DNA from: Synergistaceae bacterium
GTDB taxonomy: Bacteria; Synergistota; Synergistia; Synergistales; Aminobacteriaceae
Direction: 5' to 3'
DNA length: 38,548 bases
Assembly (NCBI GenBank): GCA_031277095.1
Contig: JAISLU010000045.1
Location: 1-38,548 of the forward strand
In this document: positions 7,033 through 14,132 of the stretch, piece by piece
Position numbering within the stretch: position 1 is the stretch's first letter
Layout of the letters: each line of letters starts with the position of its first letter
Made by a program: the position numbers and the translations under genes
The notes under the pieces: model-generated
Told to the model about the DNA's origin: nothing
The model's database searches: none
The model's input: only the letters and a program-made list of their open reading frames with translations

Positions 7033-8553
7033 GTGAACGTTTTGAACATCAAACGCCGTTTGATCGTATCCAACTTTCTCATGATCCTCATCCCCCTGAC
7101 CGTCAGCCTGGCGATGTTTTTCGGAGGGCTGCACCTGTACGCCATGATCGTGGACCTGAGGGACGACCGCAGGAGCAGGGGCGAGCTGTACTTTGTGGAC
7201 GCTCTGGAGCAGGTCCGAGCCTTCGCCGAAAAATGGCGCGCAGACCCGAAAATCGCGGCGATGGTGGAGGACGTGGAAAAATTCAACGACCGATACGCCA
7301 GCGACCGCCTGGCTCTGGCGATTTATCGAGACAGAACCCTCCTCACCCGGACCGTGTTTCCCGAGAACGAGCCCCTGGTGGACCAGGCGCTGCGGCAGAA
7401 GGAATCCGTCACCCTTTTTTCCAGAACGGCGGTTCATGCCCAAACCTTCGGCGATTATCGGGTCGTCCTGTACGGCACTTCCCGCTTCGCAAAGCCCACC
7501 AGAAACTACAGGGAGATCATGATCAACGGAGCCCTGCTGTCCTTGGTCTGTTCGGTGTTCATCATCCTGCTCACCAACCGTTTTCTGACCCGGTTCGTCT
7601 TCGGGAAAATCGTCCACGCCCTCCACACCCTCACTTTCGGAGTTCACCAGGTGCGAGACGGAAACTTGGGTTTCCGCATCCACTATGGCGAAAACGACGA
7701 GTTCTCCGAGGTGTGCGGGGATTTCAACGAAATGGCGGGGCGCCTCCTGGAGTCGGTCGACGCCCGGCAGCGAGACGAGCGGAGCCGTAAGGAGCTGATA
7801 GCGGGAATTTCTCACGACCTTCGCACGCCCCTCACGTCGATCAAGGCATACGTGGAGGGTCTCGAGAAGGGGGTGGCGTCTACCCCCGAGGCGCGGAAAC
7901 GTTACATCGACACCATCAAAGACAAAACAAACGACCTGGAGCACATTATCGAGATGCTTTTTTTGTTCTCGAAGCTGGACACCGGAGAATTCCCGTATCA
8001 TATAGAGCGGGCCGACCTGGCGTCCGTGGTGTCAGAGGTGGTGGAGGGCCTGAGGGAGGAATACGGAAGCCGGGGGCTCGAAATCTCTCTGACCCGCGAG
8101 CGCGACTCAGCACCAGCGACGGAAGCACCTGCGAAGGGCGTTTGGGTCGAGATCGACGCCCTGCAGATGCGCTACGTCATGATCAATATTTTCGAGAACA
8201 GCGTGAAATATAAAGACAAAAAACTGGGGAAAATGCAAGTGGTCGTCGCCGAGGACAGAGCCGAGGACAGAGCCGAGGATAGAGGCAAGGACAGAAGAGA
8301 CGGTAAAGACAGCGCGTCGGTGACCTTCACCGACGACGGCCCGGGTGTTCCCCCGGAGGCGCTTTCCAAGCTGTTCGACGTCTTTTACAGAAGCGACCCC
8401 TCCCGCAACAACCCCAGCAAGGGCAGCGGACTGGGGCTCGCCATCGCCGCGAAGATCGTGCATCGTTTCGGCGGGACCATCGAAGCCGTCAACCCGCCCC
8501 AGGGAGGGCTCTCTATAGTGATGACCTTCCCCAAAGCCGATAAACACGGTTGA
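7033..8553 (+). CDS. membrane sensor histidine kinase
   Basis: Sensor kinase likely controlling the efflux operon, partnered with the regulator encoded next. GTG 7033 gives 506 residues. TTG 7042, with AGGGTG at 7030-7035, is an equally plausible start. Helix 1 (about 12-37) and helix 2 (about 165-185) bound a small periplasmic sensor domain of about 120 residues. HAMP follows (about 190-245), then HisKA with the phospho-accepting His in GISHDLRTPLTSIKAYVEG (His261 from GTG 7033). The HATPase domain has the N-box (MINIFENSVKYKDK), G1 (DDGPGVP) and G2 (GSGLGLAIA). Between N-box and G1 is an unusual AEDR repeat insert (8248-8295). The gene lies 24 nt after macB permease, so it is probably in the same transcript. 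Confidence 0.9.
   Translation: MNVLNIKRRLIVSNFLMILIPLTVSLAMFFGGLHLYAMIVDLRDDRRSRGELYFVDALEQVRAFAEKWRADPKIAAMVEDVEKFNDRYASDRLALAIYRDRTLLTRTVFPENEPLVDQALRQKESVTLFSRTAVHAQTFGDYRVVLYGTSRFAKPTRNYREIMINGALLSLVCSVFIILLTNRFLTRFVFGKIVHALHTLTFGVHQVRDGNLGFRIHYGENDEFSEVCGDFNEMAGRLLESVDARQRDERSRKELIAGISHDLRTPLTSIKAYVEGLEKGVASTPEARKRYIDTIKDKTNDLEHIIEMLFLFSKLDTGEFPYHIERADLASVVSEVVEGLREEYGSRGLEISLTRERDSAPATEAPAKGVWVEIDALQMRYVMINIFENSVKYKDKKLGKMQVVVAEDRAEDRAEDRGKDRRDGKDSASVTFTDDGPGVPPEALSKLFDVFYRSDPSRNNPSKGSGLGLAIAAKIVHRFGGTIEAVNPPQGGLSIVMTFPKADKHG
8248..8295 (+). repeat. 12-nt tandem repeat (4 copies) in the kinase ATPase domain
   Basis: GCCGAGGACAGA at 8248-8259 and 8260-8271, then GCCGAGGATAGA (8272-8283) and GGCAAGGACAGA (8284-8295). 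It encodes AEDR-AEDR-AEDR-GKDR, placed between the N-box and G1 box. The repeat keeps frame whatever its copy number. Confidence 0.85.
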
Positions 8554-8585
8554 GAAGATAAAGAAATATAAAGGAGGCGGACGTT

Positions 8586-9308
8586 GTGAGCAAGAAAACG
8601 ATTCTGATTATCGAGGACGACATTTCCATCGCCGAGATCGAGCGCGATTTTCTCGATATCAACGGGTTCGCCAGCTTCATCGCGACCAATGGGACCGACG
8701 GCCTGCGGGAGGCTGTCTCCGGCAAGTACGACTTGATTCTTCTCGACCTCATGCTGCCCGGCCTCGACGGGTACGAGATCACCCGGAGAATCAGAGACTC
8801 CATAGATATCCCCATCTTGATGGTGACGGCGAAAACGGAGGAGTTCGACAAAATACGCGGCCTCGGCCTCGGCGCCGACGACTACATCTCGAAGCCCTTT
8901 TCGCCCACGGAACTCGTGGCCCGAGTGAAGGCCAACATCGCCCAGTACGAGAGGCTGACAGGAGACCCCTCCGTCCAGAGCGGCGAAATCGGGGCGGGCA
9001 ACGTCAGGATCAACCCAAAAGCGCGCCGGGTCTACGTCGAAGGCAATGAAATCGACCTGAAAAACAAGGAGTACGAGCTTTTGCTGTTTCTCGTCTCCAA
9101 CCCGGATACCGTGTTCAGCAAAGAAGTTCTTTACGAGCGCATCTGGGGCATGGACGCCCTGGGGGACATTGCCACGGTGGCGGTTCACATCAACAGGCTG
9201 CGGGAAAAAATCGAGAGCAGCCCCGCCAACCCCCTCCAGATCCAAACGGTCTGGGGGGCGGGATATCGGTTCAAGCCTCTGCCCGAGCGGAGCCAAGCAA
9301 GGGCATGA
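8586..9308 (+). CDS. OmpR/PhoB-family response regulator
   Basis: DNA-binding response regulator, 240 residues, GTG start at 8586 with AAGGAGG at 8571-8577. The receiver domain (1-120) has the acidic pair Asp11-Asp12, phospho-acceptor Asp54 (LILLDLMLPG), the Thr of MVTAKTEE and Lys in ISKPFSP. The winged-helix Trans_reg_C domain (about 135-235) ends with the usual VWGAGYRFKP. It is encoded 32 nt after the kinase, so a cognate pair is likely. The natural target is the tolC-macAB transcription unit, and the direct repeats at 2361-2390 are a candidate site, which is inference. Its stop codon overlaps the fic start (ATGA, 9305-9308). Confidence 0.93.
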   Translation: MSKKTILIIEDDISIAEIERDFLDINGFASFIATNGTDGLREAVSGKYDLILLDLMLPGLDGYEITRRIRDSIDIPILMVTAKTEEFDKIRGLGLGADDYISKPFSPTELVARVKANIAQYERLTGDPSVQSGEIGAGNVRINPKARRVYVEGNEIDLKNKEYELLLFLVSNPDTVFSKEVLYERIWGMDALGDIATVAVHINRLREKIESSPANPLQIQTVWGAGYRFKPLPERSQARA

Positions 9309-10120
9309 GTGGCAAGAACATGAGTACGTCCGAGGGTCATCGGTACGAAGAAGCCGTGAAACTCTGGCGGAGTTACCGCGTTGCCACGGAGGCGGACATG
9401 GACCTCCGGCTGGAGAATTTTCGTATTTTATTTGCGTACAACTCCAGTAAAATCGAAAACGACGCCGTCACATACGGCGACACCCGAGAGATTTTCGAAA
9501 ACGGGCGCGTTCTGAACTACACCGGAAGCCCCCGGGGGATGTTCGAGCTTTTCAATCAACGGGTTTGCTACGAATTCCTGAAGCCCAAACTCGCGTCGAA
9601 AGAACCTCTGACCCTTGCGCTGATCAAGGAAATCCACGGCGTTTTGACGGGGGGTACCTACGACGAACGCCGTTATGTGGAGCTGGGCGAGCGCCCCGGC
9701 GAGTTCAAAAAGCACGACTATGTAACCGGTGCCGCCGAGGTAGGCTCCCTTCCGGAGAATGTGGAAAACGATCTCGCGGAGCTTCTGGAGGAACTCGCCG
9801 ACTACGAGGACAAGGATACGCTGAAGGTGGCGGCATACTTTCACGCCCGCTTCGAGTACATCCATCCCTTTGCGGACGGCAACGGGCGCGTGGGACGGAC
9901 CTTGCTCAATTATTATTTGATGGTTCGCGACCACCCCCCCATTGTCATTCACGATGAAGACAAGCTCGCTTATTACCACGCGCTTTCCCGTTACGACGAG
10001 GAGGAAGATTTGAACCCCATGACCGCGTTCCTCAAACAGCAGACAGAGCGGACGTGGGGTAAGACGCTGGAGCGCAGCTCTCGAACGAAAGGGTACAGAG
10101 AACGATTTCGCTGTCGGTGA
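9305..10120 (+). CDS. Fic/DOC domain protein (probable AMPylase)
   Basis: Fic enzymes transfer AMP or related nucleotidyl groups to hydroxyl side chains of target proteins. The 271-residue product carries the full catalytic motif HPFADGNGRVGR (about residues 187-198), including the His base and the Asn-Gly-Arg phosphate contacts. An N-terminal helix has SSKIEN (about residue 50), matching the inhibitory motif (S/T)xxxE(G/N) of class II Fic proteins, so the enzyme is probably autoinhibited. No DNA-binding domain is recognisable. ATG 9305 overlaps the response regulator stop by ATGA, which implies coupling to the efflux operon. The 3' end overlaps the convergent metallophosphoesterase gene by 89 bp. 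The target is unknown. A Doc-like toxin role is less likely, as no antitoxin gene adjoins. Confidence 0.88.
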   Translation: MSGKNMSTSEGHRYEEAVKLWRSYRVATEADMDLRLENFRILFAYNSSKIENDAVTYGDTREIFENGRVLNYTGSPRGMFELFNQRVCYEFLKPKLASKEPLTLALIKEIHGVLTGGTYDERRYVELGERPGEFKKHDYVTGAAEVGSLPENVENDLAELLEELADYEDKDTLKVAAYFHARFEYIHPFADGNGRVGRTLLNYYLMVRDHPPIVIHDEDKLAYYHALSRYDEEEDLNPMTAFLKQQTERTWGKTLERSSRTKGYRERFRCR

Positions 10121-11225
10121 CGGTGCGCAGCGGCATGGTCCAGAGCCCGGCCCCCGACGAGACGTATACGGTGGTGTTTCCCATCTGCCGGAATCCGGAG
10201 GAGAGGCCGTATATCCATCGCATCATCAAGTTGAAGGGAAAGACCTGCCCTCCGTGAGTGTGTCCCGAGAGCTGCAGGGCGACGCCGTTGGATTGGGCTT
10301 CCTCCAGATTTTGGGGGGTATGGTCGGCGACGACGAGGGGCAGTGCCCCAAAATGCAGCGCCCCGCCCTGGAGACCGCTCAAGACCGACGCCAGGGGCGC
10401 GCGGGGCAGTCCGAAATGTCTGCCTCGAGGGTCGTTGCGCCCGACGAGAACGAAGGCTCCGGCGACGACGCGGTATTCGTCCCGCAGAACGTCGATGCCG
10501 GCGTTTTCCAGCAGGCGGACTGCCGCCTTTTCTCCCCCGTAGATGTCGTGGTTCCCCAGCACGGCGTATTTCCCCATAGGCGCGGAAAGAGAGGCTAAGG
10601 TTTCCTGGAGCCCCGCCTCGGCGGCGCAAGAAATGTCGCCGTCGGTGACGTCTCCCAGAAAAAGCAGAACGTCCGGCCGGCATTGGGCGATACGTTTTTG
10701 CAGGCGTTTCAGGTAACGCCCTTCGACGACGCCTCCCGCGTGAATATCCGCCGCCGCCACGAGCCGGATGGAGGGCCGCGGAACCGGCGAGGAAAGTTTC
10801 ACATGGAAGGTCCGCAGGGCGATGCGCTGGGCGCGGGCGGCGCCATAGGCGATCCAGAGAAGCATGGCGTTGATGGCGAGCCCTGCCGCGCCGGGAGACG
10901 GGGCTTCGAGAGACGTTCCGGTTGCCAGAAGCCTCCAGGCGTCCAGAAAAAGGAACACGGCGGACAGGTGCAGCACGAAGGCGAGAGCGACGCCGCCGGC
11001 CCGCCGCAGTTGATGCCTGAAACGCCTGTGAAAGCGAAAGCCTCGAATCTTGAATACCCCCAGGGGCAGTGACGACCCCAACAGCAGCCACAAGACGAAA
11101 ACGACCCTTTTCCACTCTCCCCAGACCTCAAAGGAGGCCAAGTTGACCGCGCTGTAAAGAAGGGCGCAAAAATATGCTCCCATAAAAACGGCCATGCCTT
11201 TCGCGTTGTAAAACGTCCCCCTCAC
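10032..11225 (-). CDS. membrane-anchored metallophosphoesterase
   Basis: Calcineurin-like phosphoesterase of the YaeI/YkuE type, with an N-terminal membrane region. The 397-residue product has about four hydrophobic segments in residues 10-140, then the dinuclear metal site in order: ADIHAGG, GDVTDGD, GNHDIYGG and, near residue 320, SGHTHGGQ. Family members act on lipid or nucleotide phosphoesters such as UDP-diacylglucosamine, but no substrate can be assigned. GTG 11225 is the likely start, with GGGAG about 10 nt upstream. ATG 11195 is an alternative. It is the only minus-strand gene. Its last 89 bp overlap the end of fic, and its tail after VLCTLSFES is poorly conserved-looking, so either protein tail may be dispensable. 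It shares a 225-bp divergent region with the GntR gene. Confidence 0.85.
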   Translation of the reverse strand: MRGTFYNAKGMAVFMGAYFCALLYSAVNLASFEVWGEWKRVVFVLWLLLGSSLPLGVFKIRGFRFHRRFRHQLRRAGGVALAFVLHLSAVFLFLDAWRLLATGTSLEAPSPGAAGLAINAMLLWIAYGAARAQRIALRTFHVKLSSPVPRPSIRLVAAADIHAGGVVEGRYLKRLQKRIAQCRPDVLLFLGDVTDGDISCAAEAGLQETLASLSAPMGKYAVLGNHDIYGGEKAAVRLLENAGIDVLRDEYRVVAGAFVLVGRNDPRGRHFGLPRAPLASVLSGLQGGALHFGALPLVVADHTPQNLEEAQSNGVALQLSGHTHGGQVFPFNLMMRWIYGLSSGFRQMGNTTVYVSSGAGLWTMPLRTVTDSEIVLCTLSFESCAPASYPTSALSAV

Positions 11226-11316
11226 TCCTTCGTGTCTCCCGGTAACCCGTACTCCCTTGAATTTTACAGTACGTCACTGGGTCCTGTGCATTAAGAAGCA
11301 CGGGGCTTTTTGCCTC

Positions 11317-11344
11317 TTGTTTTTTCCCGATCTTCATTTATTAT
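11317..11344 (+). promoter_or_regulatory. candidate promoter for the gntR-aco operon
   Basis: TTGTTT (11317-11322), 16-nt spacer, then TATTAT (11339-11344). The predicted start of transcription (about 11351) falls inside the palindrome at 11346-11363, a usual arrangement for repression. The -35 box is a modest match. Confidence 0.4.
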
Positions 11345-11345
11345 G

Positions 11346-11363
11346 CTTCTTGTATACAAGAAG
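11346..11363. promoter_or_regulatory. 18-bp perfect palindrome, probable GntR (FadR-type) operator
   Basis: CTTCTTGTATACAAGAAG is fully self-complementary. Its core TTGTATACAA fits the described FadR/VanR-subfamily operator pattern with a GTMKAC centre. It lies 88 bp upstream of the FCD-domain GntR regulator gene, so autoregulation and control of the following aco genes is the simplest reading. Confidence 0.7.
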
Positions 11364-11450
11364 ACTTCCATTAATTAAATCACAATTTCAACGGGTATTG
11401 TCACGAGTATGGTCAATGAGCATTGAATATATTCGCGCGAGGGTGGGCAC

Positions 11451-12089
11451 ATGAGGAGTGGCACCAAGAAAGACGAGGCTTATCAGCGGATAAAGCAGAT
11501 GTTTTTGGAGCGTCGCTTCGAGCCGGGGAGCATGCTGTCGGAAAACGGCATCGCGTCCGGCCTGGGAATGAGCCGCACCCCTGTTCGCGAGGCGCTGCAG
11601 ATTTTGCAGAACGAGGGATTTGTGGATGTTCTCCCGAAAAGAGGTGTTGTACTCAAGGAGATCGACGCCGCGGCCGCAAGGGAGATTTTGGATCTGAGGG
11701 CTGCCGTGGAGGGGTACGTGGTGGTCAAATGCGTCCCTCTCGGCGGAAAGAATCTCTCGGAACTCGAGAAAATGCTGGAAGTGCAGCGCGGGTGTTACGA
11801 AAATGGCGATATCTCGGGGTTTTTGCGTCATGACGTGGTTTTTCACGCCTATTTCATCGAATTTTACGGCAATTCCCTGATCGCGGAGATCATTCACTCG
11901 ATCAACGAGCGTTTTATGAGTGTGGGGTTCGCCATCTTGAAAAACCTCGCGGCCGTGAAAACCTCTTACGAAGGCCATCGAAGCATTTTCGAGGCCGTGA
12001 AGTCGGGAGACACATCGAGAATATGGCACGCCGTGTACGATCATATCAATTTCGGCAAATCGCAGCTTTCCCAGGTTTACGATTCCTGA
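11451..12089 (+). CDS. GntR-family transcriptional regulator, FadR/VanR (FCD) subfamily
   Basis: Likely local repressor of the aco-TRAP gene block. The 212-residue protein has an N-terminal winged helix (about residues 5-70; GSMLSENGIASGLGMSRTPVREALQILQNEGFV is the textbook GntR helix-turn-helix pattern) and a helical FCD effector domain (about 80-205). The Asp/His set expected to bind a metal and a carboxylate effector is visible as HDVVFHAYF, YEGHRSIF and WHAVYDHI. Such regulators typically sense organic acids. Start ATG 11451 with GAGGG at 11439-11443. An 18-bp palindrome lies upstream. A 10-nt palindrome TTACGCGTAA (12102-12111) sits in the gap before acoA. Confidence 0.9.
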   Translation: MRSGTKKDEAYQRIKQMFLERRFEPGSMLSENGIASGLGMSRTPVREALQILQNEGFVDVLPKRGVVLKEIDAAAAREILDLRAAVEGYVVVKCVPLGGKNLSELEKMLEVQRGCYENGDISGFLRHDVVFHAYFIEFYGNSLIAEIIHSINERFMSVGFAILKNLAAVKTSYEGHRSIFEAVKSGDTSRIWHAVYDHINFGKSQLSQVYDS

Positions 12090-12130
12090 GCAGAGTGTGC
12101 GTTACGCGTAAATTATAGGGAGGTTTGAAA

Positions 12131-13132
12131 ATGGAGGCGCCAAATATCGTCAAAATTTCGGCGGAGGTTCCTGTGGAAGAGTACGGGAAGGAACGGCTCT
12201 CGTCTTTTTACGAGACGATGTTCAAAATCCGCAAGTTCGAGCGCACGGTGGAGGAGAAATTTTTAGGGGGCGAGATTCCCGGCTTCGTACACCTGTACAT
12301 CGGAGAGGAGGCCGTTGCCACGGGAGTGATGGCCAATCTCACCGCCAAGGACTACATCGAAAGCACCCATCGGGGACACGGGCATACCATCGCCAAGGGC
12401 GCGGACCTGAACCGCATGATGGCCGAGATCTACGGGAAAAAGACGGGCTACTGCCAGGGCAAGGGAGGCTCCATGCACATCGCCGACTTCAGCGTGGGGA
12501 TGCTGGGGGCCAACGGCGTGGTGGGCGGGGGCTACAACCTTGCGGCCGGCGCGGCCCTGGCTTTGAAACTCCAGGGAAAGAAGGACATCTCCGTGGTGTT
12601 CTTCGGAGACGGCGCCAGCAACCGCGGGACTTTCCACGAGGCCGCCAACATGGCCTCGGTCTGGAAACTGCCTCTGCTGTTCGTCTGCGAGATGAACGAG
12701 TACGCCTCCACCACCCCCTACCGTACCGCGACCTCCGTGGCCGACATCGCCCAAAGGGCCTACGGCTACGACATGCCCGCCGTGATCGTGGACGGCAACG
12801 ACGTCTTTTCCGTCTATGAGGGCGCGCAGAGGCTTGTGGAGCATATCCGAGGAGGAAATGGCCCGGCTTTCCTGGAGTGCAAAACCTACCGCGTCAAGGG
12901 CCACTTCGTGGGAGACCCCGAGAAATACCGCACCCGGGAGGAAGTTCAGAAAAACATCGACGAACGCGACCCCATCATGCTTTTCGAGAAAAAGACGGCC
13001 GGCGTGTTCGGACCCGACGAATTGAACGCAATTCAGGCCAAGGTGGACGCCATGATCGCCTCCGCTTTGAAATTTGCGCAGGAGTCGCCGGAACCGGCCG
13101 CGTCCGAGTTGTTCGCGGACCTTTACGTGTAA
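12131..13132 (+). CDS. acoA: acetoin/2-oxoacid dehydrogenase E1 component, alpha subunit
   Basis: Thiamine-diphosphate-binding half of the E1 enzyme, acting with the beta subunit encoded next. It either cleaves acetoin oxidatively or decarboxylates a 2-oxoacid, passing the acyl group to lipoyl-E2. The 333-residue protein starts at ATG 12131 (AGGGAGG at 12117-12123; a TTG six nt earlier is worse placed). The cofactor motif starts GDGASNRGTFHEAANMA and ends with the MNEYAS Asn. HRGHGHTIAKGAD and GKGGSMHI are characteristic of the AcoA/PdhA family. Length fits AcoA better than the longer PdhA forms. Separating acetoin from pyruvate or branched-chain substrates needs phylogeny. Confidence 0.85.
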   Translation: MEAPNIVKISAEVPVEEYGKERLSSFYETMFKIRKFERTVEEKFLGGEIPGFVHLYIGEEAVATGVMANLTAKDYIESTHRGHGHTIAKGADLNRMMAEIYGKKTGYCQGKGGSMHIADFSVGMLGANGVVGGGYNLAAGAALALKLQGKKDISVVFFGDGASNRGTFHEAANMASVWKLPLLFVCEMNEYASTTPYRTATSVADIAQRAYGYDMPAVIVDGNDVFSVYEGAQRLVEHIRGGNGPAFLECKTYRVKGHFVGDPEKYRTREEVQKNIDERDPIMLFEKKTAGVFGPDELNAIQAKVDAMIASALKFAQESPEPAASELFADLYV

Positions 13133-13148
13133 ATTCGAGGTGAGTATT

Positions 13149-14117
13149 ATGAAAAACATTACGTTCTCCCAGGCTACACTGGAGGCGATGGAAGAGGAAA
13201 TGAGCCGCGACGGGTCGATCTACGTCATGGGCGAGGACATCGCTAGGCAGGGCGGCATCTTCGGCCAGTTCAAGGGACTGCCCGACAAGTTCGGCGACCG
13301 GGTGAAGGACACCCCCATCAGCGAGACGGCCATCATCGGCGTGGCGGTGGGCTCCGCCCTGGCGGGGATGCGGCCCGTGGCGGACATGCACTTCGCCGAC
13401 TTCATGGGCGTCTGCATGGACGAAATATTCAACCAGATGGCCAAGGTCCATTACATGTTCGGCGGGCAGAAGACCGTTCCCGTGGTGGTACGGGCCCCGG
13501 ACGGCATCATCAATCAGGCGGCGGCTCAGCACTCTCAGTGCGTCGAGGCCTGGTTCGCGCACATTCCCGGACTGAAGGTCGTCATCCCCTCCAACCCGGC
13601 GGACGCCAAGGGGCTTCTCAAATCCGCCATCCGCGACGACAATCCCGTCATTTATTTCGAGCACAAAGGACTTTTCTCCATGAAGGGCGACGTTCCGGAG
13701 GGAGAGCACCTCGTGGAAATCGGCAAGGCGCGCATCGACCGGGAGGGGACGGACCTGACCCTCGTGTCCTGGTCCATGATGATGCACCACGCCGCTAAGG
13801 CCGCGGACAAGCTGGCCGCCGAGGGAATCAGCGTGGAGCTCATCGACCTTCGCAGCATCTCCCCCTGGGACAAGGAGGCTGTTTTGAAGTCCGTCGCGAA
13901 GACCGGCCGGCTGTGCGTCGCCCAGGAGGCCGTGAAGCAGGGGGGATTCGCCGGGGAGGTGGTCTCCACGATCGTCGAAGAGGGATTGGAATATTTGGAC
14001 GCGCCCGTCGCCCGGGTAGGCGCTCCCTTCAGCCCCATTCCCTTCGCCCGTCCCCTGGAGCAGGCTTACCGCGTCACGGCGGACACCATCTACGACGCCG
14101 TCAAGAAGATTTTGTAG
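13149..14117 (+). CDS. acoB: acetoin/2-oxoacid dehydrogenase E1 component, beta subunit
   Basis: Transketolase-like partner of the E1 alpha subunit. The 322-residue product starts at ATG 13149 after GAGGTGA. The upstream in-frame extension lies inside acoA and is not needed. It has the pyrimidine-binding segment VMGEDIARQGGIFGQFKGL, then DTPISETAIIGVAVGSALAGMRPVADMHFADF (the Glu in SETAI activates thiamine diphosphate), and a C-terminal swivel domain with ISVELIDLRSISPWDKEAV. Gap to acoA is 16 nt and to acoC 15 nt, clearly one operon. Confidence 0.88.
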   Translation: MKNITFSQATLEAMEEEMSRDGSIYVMGEDIARQGGIFGQFKGLPDKFGDRVKDTPISETAIIGVAVGSALAGMRPVADMHFADFMGVCMDEIFNQMAKVHYMFGGQKTVPVVVRAPDGIINQAAAQHSQCVEAWFAHIPGLKVVIPSNPADAKGLLKSAIRDDNPVIYFEHKGLFSMKGDVPEGEHLVEIGKARIDREGTDLTLVSWSMMMHHAAKAADKLAAEGISVELIDLRSISPWDKEAVLKSVAKTGRLCVAQEAVKQGGFAGEVVSTIVEEGLEYLDAPVARVGAPFSPIPFARPLEQAYRVTADTIYDAVKKIL

Positions 14118-14132
14118 TCCGGAGGTTCGACT

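Noticed and set aside
5692-8001. Very long minus-strand open frame (769 codons) across macB and the kinase
   Set aside because: It lies antisense to well-supported genes with diagnostic motifs. Long antisense frames are expected from G/C-ending codons, and its translation is low-complexity His/Arg/Gly-rich.
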